DNA from: an uncultured Mediterranea sp.
GTDB lineage: Bacteria > Bacteroidota > Bacteroidia > Bacteroidales > Bacteroidaceae
Direction: 5' to 3'
Assembly: GCA_945879145.1 (NCBI GenBank)
Contig: CAMCUZ010000004.1
Location: 1 to 64,000, forward strand
Length of the DNA stretch: 64,000 bases
In this document: one piece after another, positions 1 through 7,727 of the stretch
How the letters are laid out: every line of letters starts with the position of its first letter
Numbering within the stretch: position 1 is the stretch's first letter
Notes under the pieces: model-generated
The model's database searches: none
What the model saw: the letters and a program-made list of their open reading frames with translations, nothing else
Told to the model about the DNA's origin: nothing
Program-made: the position numbers and the translations under genes

Positions 1-1002
1 GGGCATAGCCTCTTCCATCGAAGGATACTTGGCAGCACGCTCTTCTTCGCTGATACCCTGAAGGGCAGCCCAACGGCGTGAGCCTTCGATGGTAATCTGC
101 TGCGGAGTGCGGATACCGGCAACCACGTCTTCACCCTGTGCATTTACCAGGTATTCACCGTTGAAGATATTCTCACCAGTAGCGGCGTCGCGGCTGAAGC
201 ATACACCCGTAGCCGACGTCTCACCCATGTTACCGAATACCATGGCCATAACTGAAACAGCCGTACCCCATTCGTCGGGAATTCCCTCCATCTTACGATA
301 GAGGATGGCACGCTCGTTCATCCAGCTGCGGAATACAGCACAGATGGCACCCCACAACTGAACCATCGGGTCGTTGGGGAAGTCGCTGCCAGTCTGTTCC
401 TTGATAGCTTTCTTGAAGCGAGCTACCAGGTCCTTCAGTTCATCTACAGAGAGGTCCTTATCAAGCTTCACGCCACGAATGGCCTTTACCTCTTCAATAA
501 TTGCCTCAAAAGGATCAATATCTTCCTTGTTGACGGGCTTCATGCCCAAAACGACGTCGCCATACATCTGTACGAAGCGGCGGTATGAGTCGTAAACGAA
601 GTGGGGGTTACCCGTCTTCTTGACCATGCCCTCGGCCACCTCATCATTCAGACCCAAGTTGAGGATGGTATCCATCATACCCGGCATAGAAGCGCGGGCA
701 CCCGAGCGAACAGAAACAAGCAGAGGATTCTCCAAACTGCCGAACTTGCAGTTCATCAGTTCTTCTACATGAGCCACAGCCTTGTTCACCTCATCCTGGA
801 GAATCTCAACAATCTTCTCCTGACCTACTTCGTAGTACTCATTACATACATCGGTCGTGATGGTGAATCCGGGAGGAACCGGCACACCGATGAGGTTCAT
901 TTCTGCAAGGTTGGCACCTTTACCACCAAGCTGCTCACGCATTTTTGCGTTACCTTCTGCCTGGCCATTACCAAAGGTATAAACTCTTTTTTTGTCCATC
1001 AT
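1..1002 (-). CDS. ppdK: Pyruvate, phosphate dikinase, N-terminal part (cut by window start)
   Basis: The reverse strand from an ATG at 1002 (a second ATG at 999) reads without a stop to base 1. It begins MMDKKRVYTFGNGQAEG, followed by LGGKGANLAEM and PVPPGFTITT, the nucleotide-binding start of the PPDK/PEP synthase family. Further on come SVRSGARASMPGMMDTILNLG and VQMYGDVVLGM, both typical of PPDK. The enzyme interconverts pyruvate, ATP and phosphate with PEP, AMP and pyrophosphate in the cytoplasm. Only about 334 residues of an expected roughly 900 are present; the phospho-histidine and PEP-binding domains lie outside the window. A -7 element at 1062-1069 supports this start. Confidence 0.95.
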   Translation of the reverse strand, partial: MMDKKRVYTFGNGQAEGNAKMREQLGGKGANLAEMNLIGVPVPPGFTITTDVCNEYYEVGQEKIVEILQDEVNKAVAHVEELMNCKFGSLENPLLVSVRSGARASMPGMMDTILNLGLNDEVAEGMVKKTGNPHFVYDSYRRFVQMYGDVVLGMKPVNKEDIDPFEAIIEEVKAIRGVKLDKDLSVDELKDLVARFKKAIKEQTGSDFPNDPMVQLWGAICAVFRSWMNERAILYRKMEGIPDEWGTAVSVMAMVFGNMGETSATGVCFSRDAATGENIFNGEYLVNAQGEDVVAGIRTPQQITIEGSRRWAALQGISEEERAAKYPSMEEAMP

Positions 1003-1061
1003 GTTATTTATTTAAGTTCAAAAAATGGTTTTTTCTCTCATTTCTATGTTGTGTTTGGCTG

Positions 1062-1092
1062 CAAAGCTATCAATAATTCTGAAAATATGAAA
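1062..1092 (-). promoter_or_regulatory. Promoter for ppdK
   Basis: On the minus strand TAGCTTTG (1069-1062) matches the Bacteroidetes -7 box TAnnTTTG, with TTTC at 1092-1089 and a 19-nt spacer. It lies about 60 nt before the ppdK start. Confidence 0.5.
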
Positions 1093-1195
1093 ATTTTTTC
1101 GATAAAAAATCGACAAAAAGTTGAGAGAATGGAGCATTTCTGCTTATCGCCACAATATATTTTGTCTAAGCCATCTATTTTTAAAGAATAATACG

Positions 1196-1203
1196 TAAAT
1201 TTG
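1196..1203 (+). promoter_or_regulatory. -7 promoter element for rlmD
   Basis: TAAATTTG matches TAnnTTTG and lies 28 nt before the GTG start of rlmD. No clear -33 TTTG is seen at the usual distance. Confidence 0.45.
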
Positions 1204-1231
1204 CGGCAAATTTATTAGATTTGGTGTAAAA

Positions 1232-2650
1232 GTGGCAAGAAAGAGAAAAGAACTTCCCCTGTTGGAGAAGGTGACAATAACAGATGTGGCCGCCGAAGGA
1301 AAGGCCATCGCAAGAGTAGATGACATGGTTGTATTCGTGCCCTACGTGGTGCCAGGCGACGTGGTGGACCTGCAGGTCAAGCGGAAAAAGCACCATTATG
1401 CCGAGGCCGAAGCCGTCTATTTCCACAGCTATTCACCCGTTAGAGCGGTGCCCTTCTGTCAGCACTACGGTGTATGCGGCGGATGCAAATGGCAAATCCT
1501 GCCCTACGAGGAGCAAATTAAATACAAACAGAAGCAGGTGACGGATAACCTGACGCGTATCGGCAAGATTGAATTGCCGGAGATTTCGCCCATCTTAGGC
1601 TCGAAGAAAACACAATATTACCGCAACAAACTGGAGTACACCTTCTCCAACAAGCGCTGGCTCACGGCTGAAGAGGTGAAGCAGGAGGTGACCTACGATC
1701 AGATGAATGCTGTAGGTTTTCATATCCCTACGGCTTTTGACAAGGTGCTGGCCATCGAGAAGTGCTGGCTTCAGGACGATATCACCAACCGCCTGCGTAA
1801 CTCCATACGCGACTTTGCCTACGCCCACGGCTACTCCTTTCAGAACTTGCGCACCCACGAGGGCATGCTCCGCAACCTGATTGTACGCACCTCTTCTACG
1901 GGTGAGTTGATGGTGATTCTGGTCTGCAAGATTGAGTCGGACGAGGAGATGGAGCGCTATCGCGAGCTGCTGCAATTCGTGGCCGACACGTTCCCCGAAA
2001 TCACCTCCCTCTTATACATTATTAATAATAAAGTGAACGATACGATTACCGATCTGGAGGTACACACCTTCTGCGGCAAAGACCACATCTACGAGGAGAT
2101 GGAGGGACTACGCTTCAAAGTAGGACCCAAGTCGTTCTACCAGACTAACAGCGAGCAGGCCTACGAGCTCTACAAGGTAGCCCGCGAATTTGCCGGCTTG
2201 ACAGGCAACGAGCTGGTCTATGACCTCTACACAGGTACGGGAACGATTGCTAACTTCGTAGCTCGACAGGCTCGCCAGGTGGTAGGCATCGAGTATGTAC
2301 CCGAAGCCATTGAGGATGCCAAAGTCAATTCGAACATCAACGGCATTACCAACACCCTCTTCTACGCCGGCGACATGAAGGACCTGCTGACCGATGACTT
2401 TATCCAGGAGCACGGCCGGCCCGACGTCATCATTACCGACCCCCCACGGGCAGGCATGCACCAGGATGTGGTGGACGTCATCCTTCGGGCTGAACCGCAA
2501 CGCATCGTCTATGTGAGCTGCAACCCTGCCACCCAGGCACGCGACCTGCAACTGCTCGACGCCAAATACCGCGTTACGGCCGTACAACCAGTAGATATGT
2601 TTCCTCATACCCACCACGTAGAAAACGTAGTACGCTTAGAAAAAAGATAA
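1232..2650 (+). CDS. rlmD: 23S rRNA (uracil-5)-methyltransferase, RlmD type
   Basis: A SAM-dependent RNA m5U methyltransferase acting on 23S rRNA. The 472-residue protein starts at GTG. Residues about 10-65 form a TRAM RNA-binding domain (ITDVAAEGKAIAR). The iron-sulfur cysteines are visible as C76, C82 and C85 (FCQHYGVCGGCKWQ), with a further Cys in IEKCW. The SAM site is YDLYTGTGTIANFVA; ITDPPRAGMH and YVSCNPATQ carry the catalytic residues, the nucleophile being about C430. Length is normal for the family. RlmD and its RlmC/TrmA relatives cannot be told apart with certainty by eye. It is followed after 31 nt by a pseudouridine synthase on the same strand, so the two RNA-modification genes are probably co-transcribed. 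Confidence 0.92.
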   Translation: MARKRKELPLLEKVTITDVAAEGKAIARVDDMVVFVPYVVPGDVVDLQVKRKKHHYAEAEAVYFHSYSPVRAVPFCQHYGVCGGCKWQILPYEEQIKYKQKQVTDNLTRIGKIELPEISPILGSKKTQYYRNKLEYTFSNKRWLTAEEVKQEVTYDQMNAVGFHIPTAFDKVLAIEKCWLQDDITNRLRNSIRDFAYAHGYSFQNLRTHEGMLRNLIVRTSSTGELMVILVCKIESDEEMERYRELLQFVADTFPEITSLLYIINNKVNDTITDLEVHTFCGKDHIYEEMEGLRFKVGPKSFYQTNSEQAYELYKVAREFAGLTGNELVYDLYTGTGTIANFVARQARQVVGIEYVPEAIEDAKVNSNINGITNTLFYAGDMKDLLTDDFIQEHGRPDVIITDPPRAGMHQDVVDVILRAEPQRIVYVSCNPATQARDLQLLDAKYRVTAVQPVDMFPHTHHVENVVRLEKR

Positions 2651-2681
2651 CACACTCCCCAATCTCCCCAGAACCAGAAAT

Positions 2682-3584
2682 ATGAAAGTAAAGACCAACG
2701 CCCGCGCCCGGGCACAATATACCAACTACAACGTAAAGGAGCCCATGGAACTGATGGAGTTCCTCTCATCCGTCATGCCTCAGGCCAGCCGGACCAAGAT
2801 TAAGTCGTTGCTAACCAAGCAGATTGTGCTGGTAGATAACGTCATTACCACCCAGTACAACTTCCCGCTCCAACCCGGAATGAAGGTGCAAATCAGCCGC
2901 GAAAAGGGGAAGCACGAGTTCAACCACAAGTTACTCAAGATTGTCTATGAGGATGCCTACCTCATCGTGGTGGAGAAGGCCGAAGGATTGTTGTCGGTCA
3001 GCACAGAGCGGCAAAAGGAGCGGACCGCCATCTCTATTTTGAACGACTACGTGAAGCGAAGCGGACAGCGTAGGCGTGTCTATGTAGTCCACCGACTGGA
3101 CCGCGACACCTCCGGGCTGATGATGTTTGCCAAGGACGAAAAGACGCAAAACACGCTCCGTGACCATTGGCACGACATCGTGTTCGACCGCCGCTACGTG
3201 GCCGTGGTAAGTGGTGAGATGGAGAAAGAGCAGGGTACCGTACACTCCTGGCTGACCGACCGCAAGCTCTACGTCTCCTCTTCACCCGTAGATGACGGCG
3301 GTAAGGAGGCGGTGACCCACTACCGCACCATCAAGCGAGGCAACGGTTACTCTCTCGTAGAACTGATGCTCGAGACAGGCCGCAAGAACCAAATTCGTGT
3401 ACACATGCAAGACCTCGGTCACCCCGTGGTGGGCGACGGCCGCTATGGTCTGGAGGAGGTGAACCCCTTGAACCGACTGGCGCTCCACGCCTTCAAGCTC
3501 TGCTTTGACCACCCTGTGACTGGCGAAGAGCTCCGCTTCGAGACCCCCTACCCTCCTGAATTCAAACGGCTCGTACAACCCTGA
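2682..3584 (+). CDS. RluA-family pseudouridine synthase
   Basis: Converts uridine to pseudouridine in rRNA or tRNA. The 300-residue protein has an S4-like RNA-binding region (about 20-75, with SRTKIKSLLTKQIVLVDN) and an RluA catalytic domain from about 85. The signature HRLDRDTSG contains the catalytic aspartate D140; the later TGRKNQIRVHMQDLGHPVVGD is the second family signature (RluC/RluD subgroup). The exact target base cannot be deduced. ATG at 2682 is preferred and gives the full S4 domain. It ends 13 nt before the convergent lipid kinase stop. Confidence 0.9.
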   Translation: MKVKTNARARAQYTNYNVKEPMELMEFLSSVMPQASRTKIKSLLTKQIVLVDNVITTQYNFPLQPGMKVQISREKGKHEFNHKLLKIVYEDAYLIVVEKAEGLLSVSTERQKERTAISILNDYVKRSGQRRRVYVVHRLDRDTSGLMMFAKDEKTQNTLRDHWHDIVFDRRYVAVVSGEMEKEQGTVHSWLTDRKLYVSSSPVDDGGKEAVTHYRTIKRGNGYSLVELMLETGRKNQIRVHMQDLGHPVVGDGRYGLEEVNPLNRLALHAFKLCFDHPVTGEELRFETPYPPEFKRLVQP

Positions 3585-3597
3585 CGATAGTCCATCA

Positions 3598-4641
3598 TTA
3601 CTTCGTCAGCTTCTTAATCTGCTCCTTGCCTTTATCAAACAGGCGGCGGTTGGTCTGGGCGATATCCTCCACGATGGCGTCATTAATCTGCTTCAAGCCG
3701 TTGATATAGTCTTGTGCGCGTTGAAACACGTTGGGTACCAGCACATTCTTCTTTACCACAGAGGGCACGATCACCCGCAACTCCTTGGGTAGAATCTGCA
3801 CCTCCACCACCTCGCCGGCCATCATCGGGTCCCCATCAAAATGCACCACCCCAGGCTTCTTGCGCAAGATACGCAGCGAGCGGCAACGGAAGCTCTTCAC
3901 ATGACTATTCTGGTCGATGCTGCGATTGAAGAGCTGAAAGGCCAGCGAAGGTGCCTCAATCATGCTGAAAGGCTCGAGAATCGTCACATCCAGCAGTCCG
4001 TCGCTCAACGAAGCATGGGGCGCAATATAGGCGTTGTTGCCATACTGCGAGGCGTTGCCGCAGGCAATCACAAAGGCCTGGTAGTGGGATGAAATGCCAT
4101 CCATCTCCAGCTCATAGGTCTCAGGCTTGTAGCGCAGGCTCTCTTGCAGCATCTTCTCCAGATAAGTGAGCGGTCCACGCTTGCCCGCCTGCGAGAACTT
4201 CAGGCTGACGAAGGCGTCGAACCCCACGCCGCAAGTACAGAAGAAGGGCACCTCATTCATCTTGCCGTAATCAATCTCTGTCGTCTTCGCCCCGTTGATG
4301 ACCTGCAGAGCTCCCCTCACCTCCATCGGAATCTGCAGGTGGCGCGCCAGTCCGTTGCCCGATCCGCAAGGAATGATGCCGAGGGCTGTCTGCGTATGAA
4401 CCAGCGAACGGGCAATCTCGTTGATCGTACCGTCTCCGCCCACGGCCACCACGGCAAAATACCCCTTGTCAGCCCGTTCGGCCGCAATCTTCGTGGCATG
4501 TCCGGCATATTCCGTATAGACCACTTCCACATCAAAAATCTCCTTATCAATCAGTTCGCCCACCTGCCGAACGACAGCAGCCTTGCCCTGCGTTCCCGAG
4601 ATCGGGTTGATGACGAATGCGATACGTTTCTTTTCTTCCAT
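3598..4641 (-). CDS. Diacylglycerol kinase family (YegS/sphingosine-kinase fold) lipid kinase
   Basis: The 347-residue protein starts MEEKKRIAFVINPISG, with VAVGGDGTINEIARSL and GSGNGLARHLQIP, the three nucleotide-binding signatures of the DAGK catalytic domain. It phosphorylates a lipid or lipid-like hydroxyl with ATP at the inner membrane. The frame is open up to 4818, but the ATG at 4641 is the start because it begins exactly at the conserved domain and lies downstream of a -7 box at 4696-4703. The gene is divergent from serine palmitoyltransferase, and the family includes sphingosine and ceramide kinases, so a sphingoid substrate is an attractive inference, not shown. The last roughly 50 residues form a Lys-rich helical tail. 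Confidence 0.88.
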   Translation of the reverse strand: MEEKKRIAFVINPISGTQGKAAVVRQVGELIDKEIFDVEVVYTEYAGHATKIAAERADKGYFAVVAVGGDGTINEIARSLVHTQTALGIIPCGSGNGLARHLQIPMEVRGALQVINGAKTTEIDYGKMNEVPFFCTCGVGFDAFVSLKFSQAGKRGPLTYLEKMLQESLRYKPETYELEMDGISSHYQAFVIACGNASQYGNNAYIAPHASLSDGLLDVTILEPFSMIEAPSLAFQLFNRSIDQNSHVKSFRCRSLRILRKKPGVVHFDGDPMMAGEVVEVQILPKELRVIVPSVVKKNVLVPNVFQRAQDYINGLKQINDAIVEDIAQTNRRLFDKGKEQIKKLTK

Positions 4642-4695
4642 TTGATTACGTTGCGTTGTAGGTTTCAGCTTGCTATTTACTTTGAAATTGAAATG

Positions 4696-4703
4696 CAAAA
4701 GTA
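4696..4703 (-). promoter_or_regulatory. -7 promoter element for the lipid kinase
   Basis: Minus-strand TACTTTTG matches TAnnTTTG, 55 nt before the ATG at 4641. The -33 element is not clear. Confidence 0.4.
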
Positions 4704-4797
4704 ATATAAATAGCCGAAATAACGGCTTGTTTGTTGTTTTTTTATGTTTATAAGCAACTTTTTCGCAAAAAAGAGAGTGAAAGAAAACATTTTTCCC

Positions 4798-4805
4798 TAT
4801 CTTTG
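4798..4805 (+). promoter_or_regulatory. -7 promoter element for serine palmitoyltransferase
   Basis: TATCTTTG is an exact match to the Bacteroidetes -7 box, 78 nt before the spt ATG. No convincing TTTG lies 19-21 nt upstream. Confidence 0.5.
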
Positions 4806-4883
4806 CACGCTGTATCAACCATGATACCCTCCCACATAACAGGGATAAACCGACGAGAAGTAATATAATATATAAGATAGTAA

Positions 4884-6071
4884 ATGAATTTACTCAAAGA
4901 AAAATTTGCGAAATACGACCTTCCGCAGCAATTTATGGCGAAAGGCGTCTATCCTTATTTCCGCACCATCGACTCGCACCAGGATACTGAAGTGCTGATG
5001 GACGGCAGAAAGGTGCTGATGTTCGGCTCGAACGCCTACATGGGCCTCACGTACGAAAAACGCATCATCGATGCAGCCATAGCAGCTACTGAGAAGTACG
5101 GCACAGGATGTGCCGGTTCGCGCCTGCTCAACGGGACGCTCGACATCCACGTGGAGCTCGAGAAGGAACTGGCCGAATTCGTAGGCAAGGACGACGCACT
5201 CTGTTTCTCTACCGGATTTACGGTTAACGAGGGTGTGATTCCGCAATTGGTAGGTCGAGGCGACTACATCATCTGCGACGATCGCGACCATGCCTCGATT
5301 GTGGACGGACGACGTCTATCTTTCGCTACCCAACTGAAATACAAGCACAACGACATGGAAGCCTTGGAAAAGGAACTCCAGAAATGTGAGCCCGAGGCGG
5401 TCAAGCTGATTGTAGTAGATGGCGTCTTCTCGATGGAAGGCGACCTGGCCAACCTGCCGGAAATTGTACGCCTCAAGAAAAAGTACAACGCAAGCATTTA
5501 CGTGGACGAAGCCCACGGCCTGGGCGTCTTCGGTAAGCAGGGCCGAGGCGTATGTGACCATTTTGGCGTGACTGATGACGTCGATTTGATCATGGGTACC
5601 TTCAGCAAGTCTCTCGCCTCAATCGGCGGCTTTGTTGCCGGCGACAAGGAGGTCATCAACTGGCTGCGCCACAACGCGCGCTCCTACATCTTCCAGGCCA
5701 GCAACACCCCAGCAGCCACAGCTGCAGCCCGCGAGGCACTTCATATCATCAAGAATTCACCTGAACGTATCAAGCAACTCTGGGAAATCACCAACTACGC
5801 CCTGAAGCGATTCCGCGAGGCAGGCTTTGAGATTGGCGAGACGGAATCACCCATCATCCCGCTCTACGTGCGTGATACAGAGAAGACTTTCGCAGTCACC
5901 AAGATGGCCTTCGACGAAGGCATCTTCATCAATCCCGTCATTCCGCCCGCCTGCGCTCCCCAAGACACCCTGGTACGTGTAGCCTTGATGGCTACCCATA
6001 CGCGCGAGCAAGTGGACTTTGCCGTGGAGAAGCTTACCAAGTGCTTCCGCCAGCTGGGCATAATTGAATAA
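4884..6071 (+). CDS. spt: Serine palmitoyltransferase (sphingolipid synthesis)
   Basis: A PLP enzyme that condenses L-serine with an acyl-CoA to 3-ketosphinganine, the first committed step of bacterial sphingolipids. The 395-residue protein belongs to the alpha-oxoamine synthases. Visible features are FGSNAYMGLT, GTGCAGSRLLNGT, the cofactor-stacking His in CDDRDHASIVDG, YVDEAHGLGVFG (Asp binding the pyridine nitrogen), and the Schiff-base lysine in GTFSKSLASIGG. Length and sequence fit the short soluble Bacteroides enzyme rather than 2-amino-3-ketobutyrate CoA ligase, although the families are close. A wobble-paired terminator follows at 6198. Confidence 0.9.
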   Translation: MNLLKEKFAKYDLPQQFMAKGVYPYFRTIDSHQDTEVLMDGRKVLMFGSNAYMGLTYEKRIIDAAIAATEKYGTGCAGSRLLNGTLDIHVELEKELAEFVGKDDALCFSTGFTVNEGVIPQLVGRGDYIICDDRDHASIVDGRRLSFATQLKYKHNDMEALEKELQKCEPEAVKLIVVDGVFSMEGDLANLPEIVRLKKKYNASIYVDEAHGLGVFGKQGRGVCDHFGVTDDVDLIMGTFSKSLASIGGFVAGDKEVINWLRHNARSYIFQASNTPAATAAAREALHIIKNSPERIKQLWEITNYALKRFREAGFEIGETESPIIPLYVRDTEKTFAVTKMAFDEGIFINPVIPPACAPQDTLVRVALMATHTREQVDFAVEKLTKCFRQLGIIE

Positions 6072-6197
6072 TCACACGTCCCCCCTGCTACCATATGGCA
6101 TAGATATTTGACATGGTAATTATCTATTTAAGTTGCGTCAAAAAGACTTTCTTGCTTTGCTTGAAAGTATTTTTGAATAAAAATTAACGTAGATGTG

Positions 6198-6230
6198 AAA
6201 GGCTTGCCTGTGAAGGTAGGCCTTTTTCTT
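6198..6230 (+). terminator. Rho-independent terminator after spt
   Basis: The arms AAAGGCTTGCCT and AGGTAGGCCTTT pair over 12 bp (two G-U wobbles) around a GTGA loop, and are followed by TTTTTCTTT. Confidence 0.7.
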
Positions 6231-6347
6231 TACCTACCAATCCACGCGCGCGAACCTTAAAAATATAAACAGCAGGTTTATGGGCCAAGGATTTGGTGGT
6301 GCGGTTTTTTTTTGCGACCTTTGTGGCCTGATTAGATTGAAAGAATA

Positions 6348-7727
6348 ATGCATGACCTCAAGCTCCATACCAAGATCCTATTGCTGACATTCCTGCTGGC
6401 TATCTCTCAGCTACCAGCCCATGCTACAGCATCCCAACCTCAACCCCAACGTACGTTGGAGCACGAGGCCGACAGCATCTCCTTCTCTCTGATTACCTGC
6501 GGACAAGGAGACGAAATCTACTCCCTCTTCGGCCATACGGCCATACGCTACCGCAACCCCCTGCAGCAGGTAGATATCGTTTTCAACTATGGCGTATTCG
6601 ACTTCAACACCCCCCATTTTGCCCTCCGGTTTGCCTTGGGACAGACCGACTACCTACTGGGCGTAAACGACTTCAGCCGCTTCTGCGCCTCCTATACCTG
6701 GATGGGACGTAGCGTGAGCGAGCAGCTACTCAACCTCACCTCTGAGGAGAAGCTCCTGTTGCTCAGGCTCTTGGAGGAGAATTACAGCCCCGAGAACCGG
6801 ACCTACCGCTACAACTTCTTCTTTGACAACTGTGCCACACGCCCCCGCAACCTGATTGAACGGGCCATCACTTCGGGTACACTCCACTATGCCCAACCGA
6901 TGGACCAACCCTTGGGCGAGATTTCATTCCGTAGCTTGATTCATCGCTACAGCACGCACGCACGCTGGTCACGCCTGGGCATGGACCTCTGTCTGGGAAG
7001 CAAGGCCGACCGCCCCATCACCCGACGCGAGATGGAGTTCGTACCCTTCTGTCTGCGTGACGACCTGCGCCAAGCCACGATCATCGCCCCCGACGGGAGC
7101 AGCCGCCCCCTGGTCATCGAGGAGCGACGCTGGAACAGCCTGCCCGAGACTTACATGCCAAGCGCCACAGCAGAAAGCGCGAATGCCACCACGCCAGAAG
7201 AGGGTCCCACCACGAGGGTTGAAGTGCAGGAGCCTGGCTTTCAGCTGACCCACTTCCTCACACCCGAACGGGCCGCTTTGCTCCTCTTGTTGATGATCAT
7301 CGGAGCCACCCTCATGGGCACCCTGCGTCGCAGACAGACCCTCTGGATACTCGACCTCTTCTTGCTCGCTTCTGCAGGCCTTGCTGGCTGCATTCTGGCC
7401 TTTCTGGCCCTCATGTCCGAACACCCCTGCGTGGACAGCAACTGGCTGCTCCTGGCCCTCCACCCGCTCCACCTGGCCTGCCTGCCTTGTGCCCTCCGTC
7501 GCATCCGCAAAGGAGTCTTGAGCCGATACCAAGTGGCCAACCTGGGTGCATTAACATTATTTATCATTGTTTCCTGCCTAAAAATTCAGATAATTCCGCT
7601 AAGTGCCGTATATTTGGCACTTTGTTTGTTAGTTCGTGCTTTGGCCAACATCTGGCTGAGCCGACACATTAGGCCGACCGCCCCTGAAGAGAGGCGGCCT
7701 TTACATACGAGAAAGAAACAGAGATGA
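6348..7727 (+). CDS. DUF4105 (Lnb N-terminal-like) membrane protein
   Basis: A 459-residue exported protein with an N-terminal signal (LLLTFLLAISQLPAHA). The DUF4105 domain (about 40-270) shows ITCGQGDEIYSLFGHTAIR, YGVFDFNTPHFALRFALGQT and NFFFDNCATRPRNLI, motifs of the family with a conserved His and Cys. From about residue 300 there are several hydrophobic segments, so the domain sits outside the inner membrane, anchored by a C-terminal bundle. The family's biochemical role is unknown to me; a papain/NlpC-like hydrolase is suggested by the conserved Cys/His. The stop overlaps the next start (ATGA), so the two are translationally coupled. Confidence 0.82.
   Translation: MHDLKLHTKILLLTFLLAISQLPAHATASQPQPQRTLEHEADSISFSLITCGQGDEIYSLFGHTAIRYRNPLQQVDIVFNYGVFDFNTPHFALRFALGQTDYLLGVNDFSRFCASYTWMGRSVSEQLLNLTSEEKLLLLRLLEENYSPENRTYRYNFFFDNCATRPRNLIERAITSGTLHYAQPMDQPLGEISFRSLIHRYSTHARWSRLGMDLCLGSKADRPITRREMEFVPFCLRDDLRQATIIAPDGSSRPLVIEERRWNSLPETYMPSATAESANATTPEEGPTTRVEVQEPGFQLTHFLTPERAALLLLLMIIGATLMGTLRRRQTLWILDLFLLASAGLAGCILAFLALMSEHPCVDSNWLLLALHPLHLACLPCALRRIRKGVLSRYQVANLGALTLFIIVSCLKIQIIPLSAVYLALCLLVRALANIWLSRHIRPTAPEERRPLHTRKKQR

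Noticed and set aside
601-1191. 196-codon plus-strand frame at the left end
   Set aside because: It lies opposite the ppdK N-terminus, whose motifs are unmistakable on the minus strand.
3598-4818. Longer version of the lipid kinase starting at 4818
   Set aside because: The extra 59 residues cross the -7 promoter box at 4696-4703 and show no conserved sequence; the domain begins right at the ATG at 4641.
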